A stretch of 64,000 bases of DNA from Arthrobacter sp. ISL-95 (GTDB lineage Bacteria; Actinomycetota; Actinomycetes; Actinomycetales; Micrococcaceae), in contig NZ_JAGGPR010000008.1 in the NCBI RefSeq assembly GCF_018613695.1, forward strand, positions 149,894 through 213,893. Direction: 5' to 3'. How positions within the stretch are numbered: the stretch's first letter is position 1; each line of letters starts with the position of its first letter. A model generated the notes under the pieces. That model searched no databases. It worked only from the letters and a program-made list of their open reading frames with translations, and was not told where the DNA came from. The position numbers and the translations under genes are program-made. Shown one piece after another: positions 25,189-34,122 of this stretch.

Positions 25189-26196
25189 ATGACTGCAGTT
25201 CAGCTCGGCGATGGCCTCACAGTGAGCCCCCTCGGCTTCGGGGGAATGGCCCTCACCCCGGTCTATGGCGGAATAGATCCCGAGGAAGGCCTGAAAACGC
25301 TCAGGCATGCGGTGGATGCGGGTATCACGTTCATCGATACCGCGGATGTGTACGGCGCGGGCAGCAACGAGGAACTCGTGGGCAGGCTCTTGAAGGAGCG
25401 GCGCGACGAGATCCAAGTGGCCACGAAGTTTGGAATTGAGGGCAACCCCGCGGACGGGTACACGGGAGTCCGCGGGGATGCGCCCTACATCAGGCAGGCG
25501 GTGGAAGCGAGCCTCCGCCGCTTGGGCACTGATGTGATTGACCTCTACTACATGCACCGCCGTGACCTCCGCGTTCCGATAGTGGAAACCGTGGAGGCCA
25601 TGGCGGAGCTGGTCCGAGAGGGCAAGGTCCGGCACCTCGGATTGTCTGAGGTGACAGCCGAGGAGCTCGGGCAGGCCAACGCTGTCCATCCCATTGCCGC
25701 TGTCCAGAGTGAATGGTCAATCTGGAGCAGGGATGTTGAGCTCAACGTTGTTCCTGCAGCCAAGGAACTTGGCGTCGGGTTCGTGCCTTATTCGCCGCTG
25801 GGCCGTGGCTTCCTTACGGGAACCGTCAGCGCGAGCGATCTCGGGGAAAATGACTTCCGCCATAAGATCCCCCGTTTTGATGACGAGGCACTTGATGCGA
25901 ACCAAGCCGTAGTGGCTGCGGTTCGCGAGGTAGCCAGCGGGCTGGATGCAACTCCGGCCCAGGTAGCCCTGGCTTGGCTGTTCACCCAAGGTCAGCGCCT
26001 CGGGATTTCTGTGGTCCCCATCCCCGGCACGCGCAAAACGCACCGGATCGACGAGAACCTGGGGGCACTGTCCCTGCAACTGGGGACAGCACAACTTGAG
26101 GTGCTCAACCAAGCTGCGGCCGCCGTCGTGGGTTCACGTTCCGCGGACCCCAACTGGGTGTCCCAGGGCCGCGAAGACGACACCACCACTGCATAG
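25189..26196 (+). CDS. Aldo/keto reductase
   Basis: A 335-residue NADPH-dependent (beta/alpha)8 oxidoreductase. The tetrad is visible: Asp in FIDTADVYG, Tyr of the same segment, Lys in ATKFG and His in YYMHRRD. PIPGTRKTHRIDENLGAL is the NADPH-binding C-terminal block, as in the AKR13-like group. The ATG at 25189 with GGAGAAG upstream is preferred over an ATG 49 codons earlier. Substrate unknown; the next gene's -10 box overlaps this stop codon. Confidence 0.92.
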   Translation: MTAVQLGDGLTVSPLGFGGMALTPVYGGIDPEEGLKTLRHAVDAGITFIDTADVYGAGSNEELVGRLLKERRDEIQVATKFGIEGNPADGYTGVRGDAPYIRQAVEASLRRLGTDVIDLYYMHRRDLRVPIVETVEAMAELVREGKVRHLGLSEVTAEELGQANAVHPIAAVQSEWSIWSRDVELNVVPAAKELGVGFVPYSPLGRGFLTGTVSASDLGENDFRHKIPRFDDEALDANQAVVAAVREVASGLDATPAQVALAWLFTQGQRLGISVVPIPGTRKTHRIDENLGALSLQLGTAQLEVLNQAAAAVVGSRSADPNWVSQGREDDTTTA

Positions 26197-26205
26197 ACTG
26201 AAGCG

Positions 26206-26856
26206 ATGGATTCGCTTATTCACTCATTGCGTGACGTCACTATCCGCAGCATTTCGGTCAGCGAGATGAACAACAACGCGTACCTGTTGACCTCGAAGTC
26301 CACAGGTGCGCAGTTGTTGATCGATGCCGCCGACGACCTTCCGGCCATTCAACAGCTTCTTGAGGACGCTGCAACTGATTCGCCGGCCCCGACCAAGCTG
26401 GCCAGGATTGCCACCACCCACCAGCACTGGGACCACGTCCGGGCTCTGGCGGAACTGGTGGAAGTCACCGGCGCAAGCACCTCAGCTGGGGCGGACGACG
26501 CCGATGCGTTGCCGGTTCCAGTGGATGTCCGGCTCGGTCACGGCGACGTTGAGCGGTTTGATGGCTTGGAGCTTACGGCGGTCCACCTGCGCGGACACAC
26601 CCCGGGCTCGATCGCTTTTGTGTACCAGGATCCTGACGGACCGGCCCACATTTTCAGCGGGGACTCGTTGTTTCCGGGAGGCGTCGGCAACACTCAGAAC
26701 GATCCTTCACGTTTCACTTCTCTGTTGAACGACGTGTCGGAGCGGCTGTTCGACGCTTACCCGGATGGAACCCTGGTGCACCCTGGCCATGGCTTGCCCA
26801 CAACCCTTGGCGCCGAACGGCCACACCTTGCGGAGTGGCGCGCCCGAGGCTGGTGA
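26206..26856 (+). CDS. MBL-fold metallo-hydrolase (glyoxalase II-like)
   Basis: A 216-residue metallo-beta-lactamase-fold hydrolase. The metal motif is TTHQHWDHV, a HxHxDH variant; HLRGHTPGSIAF and IFSGDSLFPGG supply further ligands, and VHPGHGLPTT the last. TAGACT six bases before the ATG overlaps the aldo/keto reductase stop, so it may have its own leaderless promoter. Glyoxalase II-like thioesterase activity is the family default. Confidence 0.88.
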   Translation: MDSLIHSLRDVTIRSISVSEMNNNAYLLTSKSTGAQLLIDAADDLPAIQQLLEDAATDSPAPTKLARIATTHQHWDHVRALAELVEVTGASTSAGADDADALPVPVDVRLGHGDVERFDGLELTAVHLRGHTPGSIAFVYQDPDGPAHIFSGDSLFPGGVGNTQNDPSRFTSLLNDVSERLFDAYPDGTLVHPGHGLPTTLGAERPHLAEWRARGW

Positions 26857-26857
26857 A

Positions 26858-26916
26858 TTGCGGGGCCTGCTCTGCGTTCCATTCCCAAGGAATAGCGCGC
26901 AGAGCGGGCCTCACAA
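26858..26916. repeat. Palindromic 3'-end element, copy 1
   Basis: Arms TTGCGGGGCCTGCTCTGCG and CGCAGAGCGGGCCTCACAA pair over 19 bases with few mismatches; an inner ATTCC/GGAAT hairpin caps it. It fills the gap between convergent stops and probably terminates both transcripts. Related copies lie at 28932-28992 and 35431-35481. Confidence 0.85.
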
Positions 26917-26923
26917 CGTGAGG

Positions 26924-28645
26924 TTAGCGGCCGCGACGCTCGTTCGAAGCCGGAGCCGATGCACGACGCGGGCCGCTGCGTGCCGGACGACCTGCACCCG
27001 AACCACCGCGACCGGAGTTACCTGAGGCCCCTGCACCGTAGGATCCGCCGGACGTAGCGCCCGTTGCGGAAGACCATACGGCCTTGTTTCCGCCGGTACG
27101 GGTGCTCGTGGTGGATGCCGTGCGCGGAGCCGAAGCCGAGCGCTGGCCGGTAGCCGGACGACCGCTGCGGCCGTTCTGGCCCTGCGAGCCGGGAACGTCA
27201 TTGCGGTGAGTAGCGCCGGCCTTGCCGCGACCACGGGGGCTGCGGGCGACGTCGTCGTTCATTGCTGCACGGCGATCCGCACGGTTGGTGTCCGTACGAA
27301 CCGGCTCAGCCCCAACCTTGCCGCGTCCGTTGCGACCGCCGCGGCCACCAGCGGTGGGAGCAGCCTGCGTGGAACGGCGTGCGCGCTTTCGCTGGGCGTT
27401 GGCGCCAGTAGACGTGCCGCCACCCTGCGGGGCTTTGGCCGCGAGGAGGGCCGCACGGGTGCGGGGATCAACCTTGTCAGCGATGTCGCCCACCAGCTTT
27501 GAAACCAGGGGTGAGTTGGCCGTGACGCGCTCGAAGCTGACGTCAACGCCGGCAGCCTTCATGAGCTTCTTGACGTCGCTCTGCTGCTCGGGGAGCGTCA
27601 AAGTCACTACGGTGCCATCGGAACCGGCGCGGGCCGTACGGCCGGAGCGGTGCAGGTATGCCTTGTGCTCTGTGGGCGGGTCCACGTGGATGACGAGTTC
27701 GACGTCGTCAACGTGCACGCCGCGGGCTGCGACGTCGGTGGCCACCAGGACGCGAACGTCACCGTTGGAGAACTCGGCAAGGTTGCGGTCGCGGGCGTTC
27801 TGCGACAGGTTGCCGTGAAGGTCGACGGCGGGGATGCCGGCGTCCGTGAGGGTCTTGGCAAGCTTGCGGGCGTGGTGCTTGGTCCGCATGAAGAGGACGC
27901 GGCGGCCGGCGCCGGAGGCCAGTTCAACAATGAGCTGCTTCTTGACGGTCTGGTCGTTGACCACCAGGACGTGGTGTTCCATGGTGGTGACAGCGGCCTG
28001 GGGATCGTCCACGGAGTGCGTCAGCGGGTTGGAAAGGTAACGGTTGACCAGCTTGTCAACACCGTTGTCCAACGTTGCGGAGAAGAGCAGGCGCTGACCC
28101 TGGGTGGGGGTCATGTCCATGAGCTTCTTGACCACCGGGAGGAAGCCGAGGTCAGCCATGTGGTCGGCCTCGTCCAGCACGGTGACTTCAACGGCCTCGA
28201 GGGTGAGGATGCGCTGGCGGATCAGGTCTTCGAGGCGGCCCGGGCAGGCGATGACGATGTCGACCCCGGCGCGCAGCGCCTTTTCCTGGCGTGCTTGGGA
28301 GATGCCGCCGTATATCACTGTGGTGTTCAGGCCCATGGCCTTGGCCAACGGCTCGATGGTGGCGTTGATCTGGGTTGCCAGTTCACGCGTCGGCGCAAGA
28401 ACGAGGCCCATGGGGCGGCCCGGCTTGCGGAAGTGCTTTGCTTCGCGCTCGGCCAAGCGGGCTACGAGCGGGATGGCGAAAGCGATGGTCTTGCCGGAAC
28501 CGGTGCGGCCACGGCCCAGGACGTCGCGGCCTGCGAGCGTATCCGGGAGGGTCTTGACCTGGATGGGGAATGCCTCTTCGATGCCATCTGCGGCGAGGGA
28601 TTCAGCAATGGGCTTGGGCGTGCCAAGGGCAGCAAAAGTAGTCAT
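26924..28645 (-). CDS. DEAD-box RNA helicase with long basic C-terminal tail
   Basis: A 573-residue helicase. The N core has AFPIQVKTLPDTLAG (Q motif region), GRGRTGSGKT (Walker A), APTRELA, VLDEADHM (DEAD) and SAT; the C core has RTKHHARKLAKTL, ATDVAARGVHVDD and HRSGRTARAG. The last 170 residues are low-complexity and rich in Arg, Gly, Ala and Ser, typical of RNA-binding tails in DeaD/RhlE-type cold-shock helicases. The ATG at 28645 (MTTFAALGTP) is chosen; ATGs at 28654 and 28684 are in frame. A leader of over 200 bases upstream may mediate cold induction. Confidence 0.93.
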   Translation of the reverse strand: MTTFAALGTPKPIAESLAADGIEEAFPIQVKTLPDTLAGRDVLGRGRTGSGKTIAFAIPLVARLAEREAKHFRKPGRPMGLVLAPTRELATQINATIEPLAKAMGLNTTVIYGGISQARQEKALRAGVDIVIACPGRLEDLIRQRILTLEAVEVTVLDEADHMADLGFLPVVKKLMDMTPTQGQRLLFSATLDNGVDKLVNRYLSNPLTHSVDDPQAAVTTMEHHVLVVNDQTVKKQLIVELASGAGRRVLFMRTKHHARKLAKTLTDAGIPAVDLHGNLSQNARDRNLAEFSNGDVRVLVATDVAARGVHVDDVELVIHVDPPTEHKAYLHRSGRTARAGSDGTVVTLTLPEQQSDVKKLMKAAGVDVSFERVTANSPLVSKLVGDIADKVDPRTRAALLAAKAPQGGGTSTGANAQRKRARRSTQAAPTAGGRGGRNGRGKVGAEPVRTDTNRADRRAAMNDDVARSPRGRGKAGATHRNDVPGSQGQNGRSGRPATGQRSASAPRTASTTSTRTGGNKAVWSSATGATSGGSYGAGASGNSGRGGSGAGRPARSGPRRASAPASNERRGR

Positions 28646-28931
28646 AAACTTCATGTCTTTCGGGCGGTGTCCAAGTGCGGACATCGGCCCCCGACGCCGG
28701 TTGGGCCAGGGGTTCGCCGAGGAAAAGTCAGGTGGTCTACCGGTTCGCTTCGAGAGCTGTGGCCGGGACCAAATGGAACGCGTTCATCGACGCAGGATGT
28801 GCCTCTCACATGAAAAATGCCCCGCCGCGTAGCCTTTCAGGCCACCTGCTTCAGGGCGTCACCGCACATCAAGTGTTCCTAGCTTAGCAGTGTTTCTCCT
28901 GCGGGCCTGCATCGGGGCTGCTCAGACCCCC
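28646..28931 (-). other. Long non-coding leader/promoter region of the DEAD-box helicase
   Basis: No gene is supported in the 350 bases between the helicase start and the end of the MFS gene at 28996. On the minus strand a TGCTAAGCT extended -10-like box lies at about 28884-28892, which would give a 5' leader of over 200 bases. The right end of the gap holds palindromic element copy 2. Confidence 0.4.
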
Positions 28932-28992
28932 GTTGCGGGGCCCGCTTTGCGCGCTTCCGGGCCTCCGTAGCGCGCAGCGCAGGCCTCACAAC
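28932..28992. repeat. Palindromic 3'-end element, copy 2
   Basis: Imperfect 23-base arms: GTTGCGGGGCCCGCTTTGCG.. (28932-28954) and its counterpart ending GCAGGCCTCACAAC (28970-28992). Same family as copies 1 and 3; it lies 4 bp beyond the MFS stop. Confidence 0.85.
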
Positions 28993-28995
28993 GGG

Positions 28996-30390
28996 TCAGT
29001 AGTGGCGCGAAAGTTCGGGTTGCGCATCCGAGGCCCCCGCAGAAGCCGCGCCGGCGGCGACCCTGGGCGCTATGACGACCCCGACGACGGCGATGATCGC
29101 CGTTAGTGCGAAGACCCCCGCAAACGAGTTCGTCGTCGTAAATGCCGCGAAAACCAAGCCTGTAGCCGCAAGCGACAGTGCGCCGCCGAGAGAGTCGGAG
29201 ATGGACATGGCCGCGCTGTTGAAGCCCTGGTTTTCCTCCGTGGAGAGCGCGAGCGTCATGACCGAAAGCCGCGGGTACATGAGCCCCATGCCGCCGCCAG
29301 CCAGGATCCACCCGGCAATGGCCACGGCTGCGGGCAGTGCGAACGCCGCGGTCACCAGGGTAGAGATCACGGCTATCAGCACCAAAAGAGCTCCGATCTT
29401 CACAGCGAGATCGTCCGCCAGCCGGGCACCGAGCCGCCCCTGGATTGCCGACGCCCCGGCCCATGCCAGCGCGGCACCGGTCAGTGTCAGCCCGGCGAAG
29501 GTGGGCGTGAACGCGTAGCGCTCAGTCAGCAGGTACGGCAGGTATACCTCGGCCCCGAAGAACGCCGCCGACGCCAGGCCGCGCACCAGGATCACACTGG
29601 GAAGGCCTCGGCGTGCAGTCAACGTTCCGCGCGGTACCAGTGGGCGGACGGCCACCAATGCAATGACAAGTGCGACGACGGCAATCACCCCACCGATGCC
29701 CGGCACCTCGGCGGAGAGGTTCAGTCCGAGGACGGCGACGGCTGCGAGCGCTGCCCATCCCATCCGGCCAAAGGCCCACGGAACAGGCTCGGCAGCGGGT
29801 TCGGTGTTCATGCCACGCACGGCGGGGACAACCATCAGCAACGCTGGAACAACCAGGCCGACAACGCCGAGGAACACCCAGTGCCAACTGCTGAGTTGGG
29901 CCACCACTCCGGCGGCGAATGGGCCAACCAGGGAAGGGACCACCCAGGAAGCAGCGAAGGCGGCGAAGATCTTGGGGTGCAGCGCCGGCGGGTATACGCG
30001 GGCAACCAGGACGTAGAGGGCCACGGTCATCGCACCGCCCCCGAGGCCCTGAACAAGTCGGCCCAACACCAGGATTTCCATGGTCCCTGCTGTGCCGGCG
30101 ATGAGCAGGCCAAGCACAAACAACGCAACTGAGGAGTACAGGGGCGCCGCGGGACCACGACGATCTGACCAGTTGCCTGCCGCCACCATGCCCATGACGC
30201 CCGTGGCCAGCGGTCCAGCGAAGGCCAGCGCGTACAGGCTGGCCCCGTCCAGGTCGCGGCTGACGAGCGGCATGATGGTGGTCACCGCGAGGGATTCGAA
30301 CGCGCTCAGGAACACGAGTGCGCACGCCCCCACGGTGGCAAGCAGGTATGGACGGCGGAGTATCCCGGCCGTTGAGGTGTCAGAGGTCAT
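28996..30390 (-). CDS. SoxR-controlled MFS exporter
   Basis: A 464-residue MFS protein with about 12-14 helices. The N-terminal FESLAVTTIMPLVSRDL resembles the EmrB/QacA (DHA2) motif region, and GNWSDRRGP is the loop 2-3 motif. It is divergent from soxR with a SoxR box in a 19-bp promoter spacer, so it should be induced by redox-cycling compounds. TAGGCT lies seven bases before the ATG, implying a leaderless transcript. In actinomycetes SoxR regulons commonly contain exporters for redox-active antibiotics or quinones. Substrate untested. Confidence 0.88.
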   Translation of the reverse strand: MTSDTSTAGILRRPYLLATVGACALVFLSAFESLAVTTIMPLVSRDLDGASLYALAFAGPLATGVMGMVAAGNWSDRRGPAAPLYSSVALFVLGLLIAGTAGTMEILVLGRLVQGLGGGAMTVALYVLVARVYPPALHPKIFAAFAASWVVPSLVGPFAAGVVAQLSSWHWVFLGVVGLVVPALLMVVPAVRGMNTEPAAEPVPWAFGRMGWAALAAVAVLGLNLSAEVPGIGGVIAVVALVIALVAVRPLVPRGTLTARRGLPSVILVRGLASAAFFGAEVYLPYLLTERYAFTPTFAGLTLTGAALAWAGASAIQGRLGARLADDLAVKIGALLVLIAVISTLVTAAFALPAAVAIAGWILAGGGMGLMYPRLSVMTLALSTEENQGFNSAAMSISDSLGGALSLAATGLVFAAFTTTNSFAGVFALTAIIAVVGVVIAPRVAAGAASAGASDAQPELSRHY

Positions 30391-30397
30391 GGACGCC

Positions 30398-30428
30398 AGC
30401 CTAGAACCTCAACTATTGTTGAGGTCAA
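30398..30428 (-). promoter_or_regulatory. SoxR box and SoxR-type promoter of the MFS exporter
   Basis: CCTCAACTATTGTTGAGG (30407-30424) matches the E. coli SoxR box in both CCTCAA/TTGAGG arms. On the minus strand it sits between a TTGACC -35 (30428-30423) and a TAGGCT -10 (30403-30398) that are 19 bp apart, the overlong spacer typical of MerR/SoxR-activated promoters. Confidence 0.88.
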
Positions 30429-30458
30429 TCCACCACGCGCCCCAACGAAAGCAAGGCC

Positions 30459-30914
30459 ATGCCGTCAGTCGAAACGCACCGGCCCCTCACTATCGGTGAG
30501 CTGTCCGAACGGAGTGGAGTATCGGCGTCGGCCCTTCATTTCTACGAACGGAACGGGCTGATCGAAGCAGAGCGCACGGCTGGGAACCAGCGGCGGTACC
30601 GGCGGGACACGCTGCGGCGGGTCGCGTTCATCAAGACCTCACAACGGGTGGGCTTGCCACTGAAGGACATTCGCGAGGCGCTGGACTCTTTACCCGACGG
30701 CCGGACCCCCACCAAGCGCGACTGGTCCAAGTTGTCGTTGCGATGGCGCAAGGAGCTGGACGAGCGGATCGCGGCATTGCAGCACCTTCGGAACGACCTC
30801 GATGGGTGCATCGGCTGTGGCTGCTTGAGCCTAAAATCCTGCACGCTGCAGAACCCGTCGGACGAACTCGGGGCCTCCGGCGCGGGCGCCCAGCGTTGGA
30901 CTTTGCCGGAATAG
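30459..30914 (+). CDS. soxR: Redox-sensitive transcriptional activator SoxR
   Basis: A 151-residue MerR-family regulator. The N-terminal winged HTH has TIGELSERSGVSASALHFYERNGL. The [2Fe-2S] cluster ligands are complete: Cys117, Cys120, Cys122 and Cys128 in the CX2CXCX5C pattern (CIGCGCLSLKSC). Oxidation of the cluster by redox-active molecules switches the activator on. The gene is divergent from the MFS exporter and the shared gap contains a SoxR box; autoregulation is plausible. Confidence 0.96.
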   Translation: MPSVETHRPLTIGELSERSGVSASALHFYERNGLIEAERTAGNQRRYRRDTLRRVAFIKTSQRVGLPLKDIREALDSLPDGRTPTKRDWSKLSLRWRKELDERIAALQHLRNDLDGCIGCGCLSLKSCTLQNPSDELGASGAGAQRWTLPE

Positions 30915-30959
30915 CAACAGGCATTGCCTTTGAACGCAGCCTCACGGCACGCTTGGGTT

Positions 30960-31673
30960 ATGACAGAACACGTGCACGACGCCGGCACTCACCACCACGG
31001 TCAACCCACCCATGAGGGTGCTCAGCAGAGCGGCCTAAACCTCCATGAGGACGCCGACAATGCTGTGGACATGTGGGACGGCATGTACCGGGAACGCGCC
31101 AGAATTTGGAGTGGGAATCCGAACCCGCAGCTGGTTGCCGAGGTCAGTGGATTGAAGCCGGGGAAAGCGCTGGACCTGGGCTCCGGGGAAGGCGGCGACG
31201 CTATCTGGTTGGCCCAGCAGGGGTGGACCGTCACCGCGTTGGACGTGTCCGCCGTCGCGCTTGAACGGGCAGCCGCCCATGCAGCGGAAACCGATCATGC
31301 GGACCGGATCACTTGGCAGCAACAGGACCTCACTGAGTGGGAGCCTGAACCGGTCTTCGATCTGGTCTCGGCCCAGTTCCTGCACTCTCCGCTCCTGCCG
31401 TGGCGGGAATTCGTGACATCAGCGGCGGCGGCTGTGGCACCCGGCGGGACGTTATTGGTGGTGGGGCATCACCCGCACGGACTCCCTTCGTGGAGCCATC
31501 ACCACGAGTCGGGCATGTTCTTCACGCCTGAGCAATTGGCGGGTGCCTTGCGACTGGATCGTGAGCCGTGGTTCGTCAATGTCCTCACAGACCGCGCTCG
31601 GACTGTCACTGGGCCCAACGGCGAGTCCGGCACCACCTTGGACACGGTTCTGAGGGCCACAAAGCACGCCTGA
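30960..31673 (+). CDS. Class I SAM-dependent methyltransferase
   Basis: A 237-residue methyltransferase. ALDLGSGEGGDAIWLAQQGW is motif I with the SAM-binding glycines, followed by VTALDVSAVALERA and WQQQDLTEWEPEPVFDLVSAQF. A His-rich N-terminal stretch (THHHGQPTHEG) is unusual and might bind metal. The ATG at 30960 is 45 bp beyond soxR on the same strand; an ATG at 30924 is in frame. TehB- or thiopurine-methyltransferase-like roles are possible. Confidence 0.85.
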   Translation: MTEHVHDAGTHHHGQPTHEGAQQSGLNLHEDADNAVDMWDGMYRERARIWSGNPNPQLVAEVSGLKPGKALDLGSGEGGDAIWLAQQGWTVTALDVSAVALERAAAHAAETDHADRITWQQQDLTEWEPEPVFDLVSAQFLHSPLLPWREFVTSAAAAVAPGGTLLVVGHHPHGLPSWSHHHESGMFFTPEQLAGALRLDREPWFVNVLTDRARTVTGPNGESGTTLDTVLRATKHA

Positions 31674-31701
31674 ATAGCGGCACGCCAGGCAACCGAAGCG
31701 C

Positions 31702-32733
31702 CTATATACCAGCCGGCAGCAGCTCCCCGTAGGGCGGCACCACTGTCCCTGTGGCGGTCGAGTCCGGATTCAGCATCCATCCCACACGTTTGGCCGTGTT
31801 CAGCATGACGACGCTCTCCACGAGTTGAATGCCCGGGATCCGCTGCTGGATGGTGAGCTCCATTTCCATCACGTCCGCCAGCGAGCGCAGCCACATGATC
31901 ATGGTGAAGTTGGTGCGGCCTGTGGTGGATGCGGAGAAGCGGACATTCCGGATGGCCCGCAGTTCTGTGGCTGCGGCTTGGTGCTCACCTGCGGGAACGT
32001 TGGCGAACCATTGAACCGTGATGGGGAAGCCGGAGAATTGTTGGGCGATTTCGCAGCGGAAGGACAGCATCCGGCTGTTGAGGACCCTGCCCAGTTGCCG
32101 TTGGACGGTGGCGGGGTTTCTGCCCAGGGCACGGGCAATTTCTGCTGCTGTGGCCCGTCCGTCGCGAGCCAGGAACGGGATGAGTGCCAAGTGGTTATCC
32201 GGGAGAGGGGCCACCGTGGCGTCGTACGGGTTTGCTGATTCGGGTCCGGCGAGCGCCTTGAGCGCTTGTTGTTCCGCCTTGCTGAGGACGTTGAGCCGCC
32301 AGGCGTAGCCGCTGGTGTGAATCCGTGTGCAGAGGGCTGTGTGGTACTTGGTGAGTCCTCGAATTTCCTTGAGCCTGGGCAGCACTTGAGTGCTGAATTG
32401 CCCCAGGTCCTGGGTGATGACCGTCAGCGTGAGATCACGGTTGCTGGCAGCTTCTTCCACGGTGATCACCTCGGGAAGCTGAGCCACCGCCGAGGTAACG
32501 TCCGGCCTGAGGTGCATTTCGCAGTCGATGTCCACCATGGCCAGGCACATGTCTTTGGGGTCGCCCATGAGGTGTGCGGTGGTCCATGCGGCGCCGGCTC
32601 CTTTGAGACGCTCCCACCGGGATGCCAGCGTGGTGGCATGGACGCCCAGCACGTTTCCGGCGTCGGACCAGCTGATCCGGGGCGAGATCTGAAGGGCGTT
32701 GACCAGGCGCAGGTCTTCCTCGCTGAGTTCCAT
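31702..32733 (-). CDS. Lrp/AsnC-family regulator, double-module
   Basis: A 343-residue protein made of two Lrp units. HTH 1 is ISWSDAGNVLGVHATTLASRW, HTH 2 is GRATAAEIARALGRNPATVQRQL, and each is followed by a RAM ligand-binding region. Such double-length Lrp proteins are common in actinobacteria. It is divergent from an M20 amidohydrolase gene and an MHS transporter gene, which it probably controls. Two palindromes lie in the shared gap. Confidence 0.88.
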   Translation of the reverse strand: MELSEEDLRLVNALQISPRISWSDAGNVLGVHATTLASRWERLKGAGAAWTTAHLMGDPKDMCLAMVDIDCEMHLRPDVTSAVAQLPEVITVEEAASNRDLTLTVITQDLGQFSTQVLPRLKEIRGLTKYHTALCTRIHTSGYAWRLNVLSKAEQQALKALAGPESANPYDATVAPLPDNHLALIPFLARDGRATAAEIARALGRNPATVQRQLGRVLNSRMLSFRCEIAQQFSGFPITVQWFANVPAGEHQAAATELRAIRNVRFSASTTGRTNFTMIMWLRSLADVMEMELTIQQRIPGIQLVESVVMLNTAKRVGWMLNPDSTATGTVVPPYGELLPAGI

Positions 32734-32759
32734 GAGTACAGTGTGGCAGAACGATGCAT

Positions 32760-32799
32760 GATTTCTGCAGGAAATCGGCGGCTACTGCATATTTGCAGT
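32760..32799. promoter_or_regulatory. Two palindromes in the Lrp/M20 intergenic region
   Basis: GATTTC-TGCAG-GAAATC (32760-32776) and ACTGCA-TATT-TGCAGT (32784-32799), both perfect, 23 bp centre to centre. Likely Lrp binding sites. Confidence 0.55.
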
Positions 32800-32874
32800 T
32801 GTTTGAGCTCGTGTGAAGCGCGTCACCTGAGAATGGCATAAGGAACCAGCCACCGGGAAAGACCAGGAGAACTT

Positions 32875-34092
32875 ATGACCATCGCCGCAGACGCCAAGGA
32901 ACTGCAGGAAGACATCGTCCGCCTCCGCCACGACCTTCACCGCGAACCGGAAATCGGCCTGCAACTCCCCCGCACGCAGGAGAAGGTGCTCAAGGCCCTG
33001 GACGGACTCCCGTACGAGATCACGCTGGGTAAGGAAACGACGTCGGTCACCGCGGTTCTGCGGGGCGGTGCTGCTCACGCAACAGCAGAGAAGCCCGTGG
33101 TGTTGCTGCGTGCTGACATGGATGGTCTCCCTGTGCAGGAAACCACTGGCGTGGACTACACCTCCCGTGTGGACGGCGCCATGCACGCCTGCGGCCATGA
33201 CCTCCACACCTCCATGCTGGCCGGTGCCGCAACCCTGCTGGCCGAGCGCCGTGATCAGTTGGCAGGGGACGTCATCCTGATGTTCCAGCCCGGTGAAGAG
33301 GGCTTCGACGGTGCGAGCTACATGATCAAGGAAGGCGTCCTGGACGCGGCAGGCCGCCGCGCTGACACCGCCTACGGAATGCACGTGTTCTCCGCGCTCG
33401 AACCGCATGGCCAGTTCGTCACCAAGCCGGGCGTCATGCTCAGCTCCTCCGACGGCCTTGTTGTCACGGTGCTGGGCGCGGGCGGCCACGGTTCCGCTCC
33501 CTACTCCGCCAAGGACCCCGTCACTGCAGCTGCCGAGATGGTCACCGCGCTGCAAGTCATGGTCACCCGCCAGTTCAACATGTTCGATCCCGTGGTCCTC
33601 ACCGTCGGCGTCCTGCACGCAGGAACCAAGCGGAACGTCATCCCCGAGACCGCCCGGATCGAAGCCACCATCAGGACCTTCTCCGAGGCGTCCCGGCGGA
33701 AGATGATGGAAGCAGTACCCAGGCTGCTCCACGGCATCGCCGCAGCCCATGGTTTGGAGGCGGATGTGCACTACCAGGAGGAATACCCCCTCACCATCAA
33801 CGACGAGGATGAAACCACCACAGCGGAGAAGGTCATCGCCGGAATGTTCGGTGAGTCCCGGCACACCCGGATGGCCACTCCCCTGAGCGGCTCCGAGGAT
33901 TTCTCCCGGGTCCTCGCCGAAGTCCCCGGCACTTTCGTGGGGCTTAGTGCTGTTGCCCCCGGCGCCGACCATACGACGTCGCCGTTCAACCACTCGCCGT
34001 ACGCAATGTTCGACGACGGTGTCCTCACCGATGGCGCGGCGCTGTACGCCGAACTCGCCGTATCCCGCATCGCTGCCCTCGCCGGCAACTAA
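32875..34092 (+). CDS. M20-family amidohydrolase (hippurate hydrolase-like)
   Basis: A 405-residue di-metal peptidase/aminoacylase. LRHDLHREPEIGLQLPRTQ, VVLLRADMDGLPVQE, MHACGHDLHTSMLAGAA and LMFQPGEEGFDGA contain the metal and catalytic residues of the M20D group, which hydrolyses N-acyl amino acids or amino-acid conjugates. It is followed after 30 bp by an MHS transporter that probably imports the substrate, and is divergent from an Lrp regulator. A catabolic unit for an acylated amino acid is the reasonable inference. Confidence 0.92.
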   Translation: MTIAADAKELQEDIVRLRHDLHREPEIGLQLPRTQEKVLKALDGLPYEITLGKETTSVTAVLRGGAAHATAEKPVVLLRADMDGLPVQETTGVDYTSRVDGAMHACGHDLHTSMLAGAATLLAERRDQLAGDVILMFQPGEEGFDGASYMIKEGVLDAAGRRADTAYGMHVFSALEPHGQFVTKPGVMLSSSDGLVVTVLGAGGHGSAPYSAKDPVTAAAEMVTALQVMVTRQFNMFDPVVLTVGVLHAGTKRNVIPETARIEATIRTFSEASRRKMMEAVPRLLHGIAAAHGLEADVHYQEEYPLTINDEDETTTAEKVIAGMFGESRHTRMATPLSGSEDFSRVLAEVPGTFVGLSAVAPGADHTTSPFNHSPYAMFDDGVLTDGAALYAELAVSRIAALAGN

Positions 34093-34122
34093 CTCCCGGC
34101 CCGCCTGATCTTGGAGAACCAC

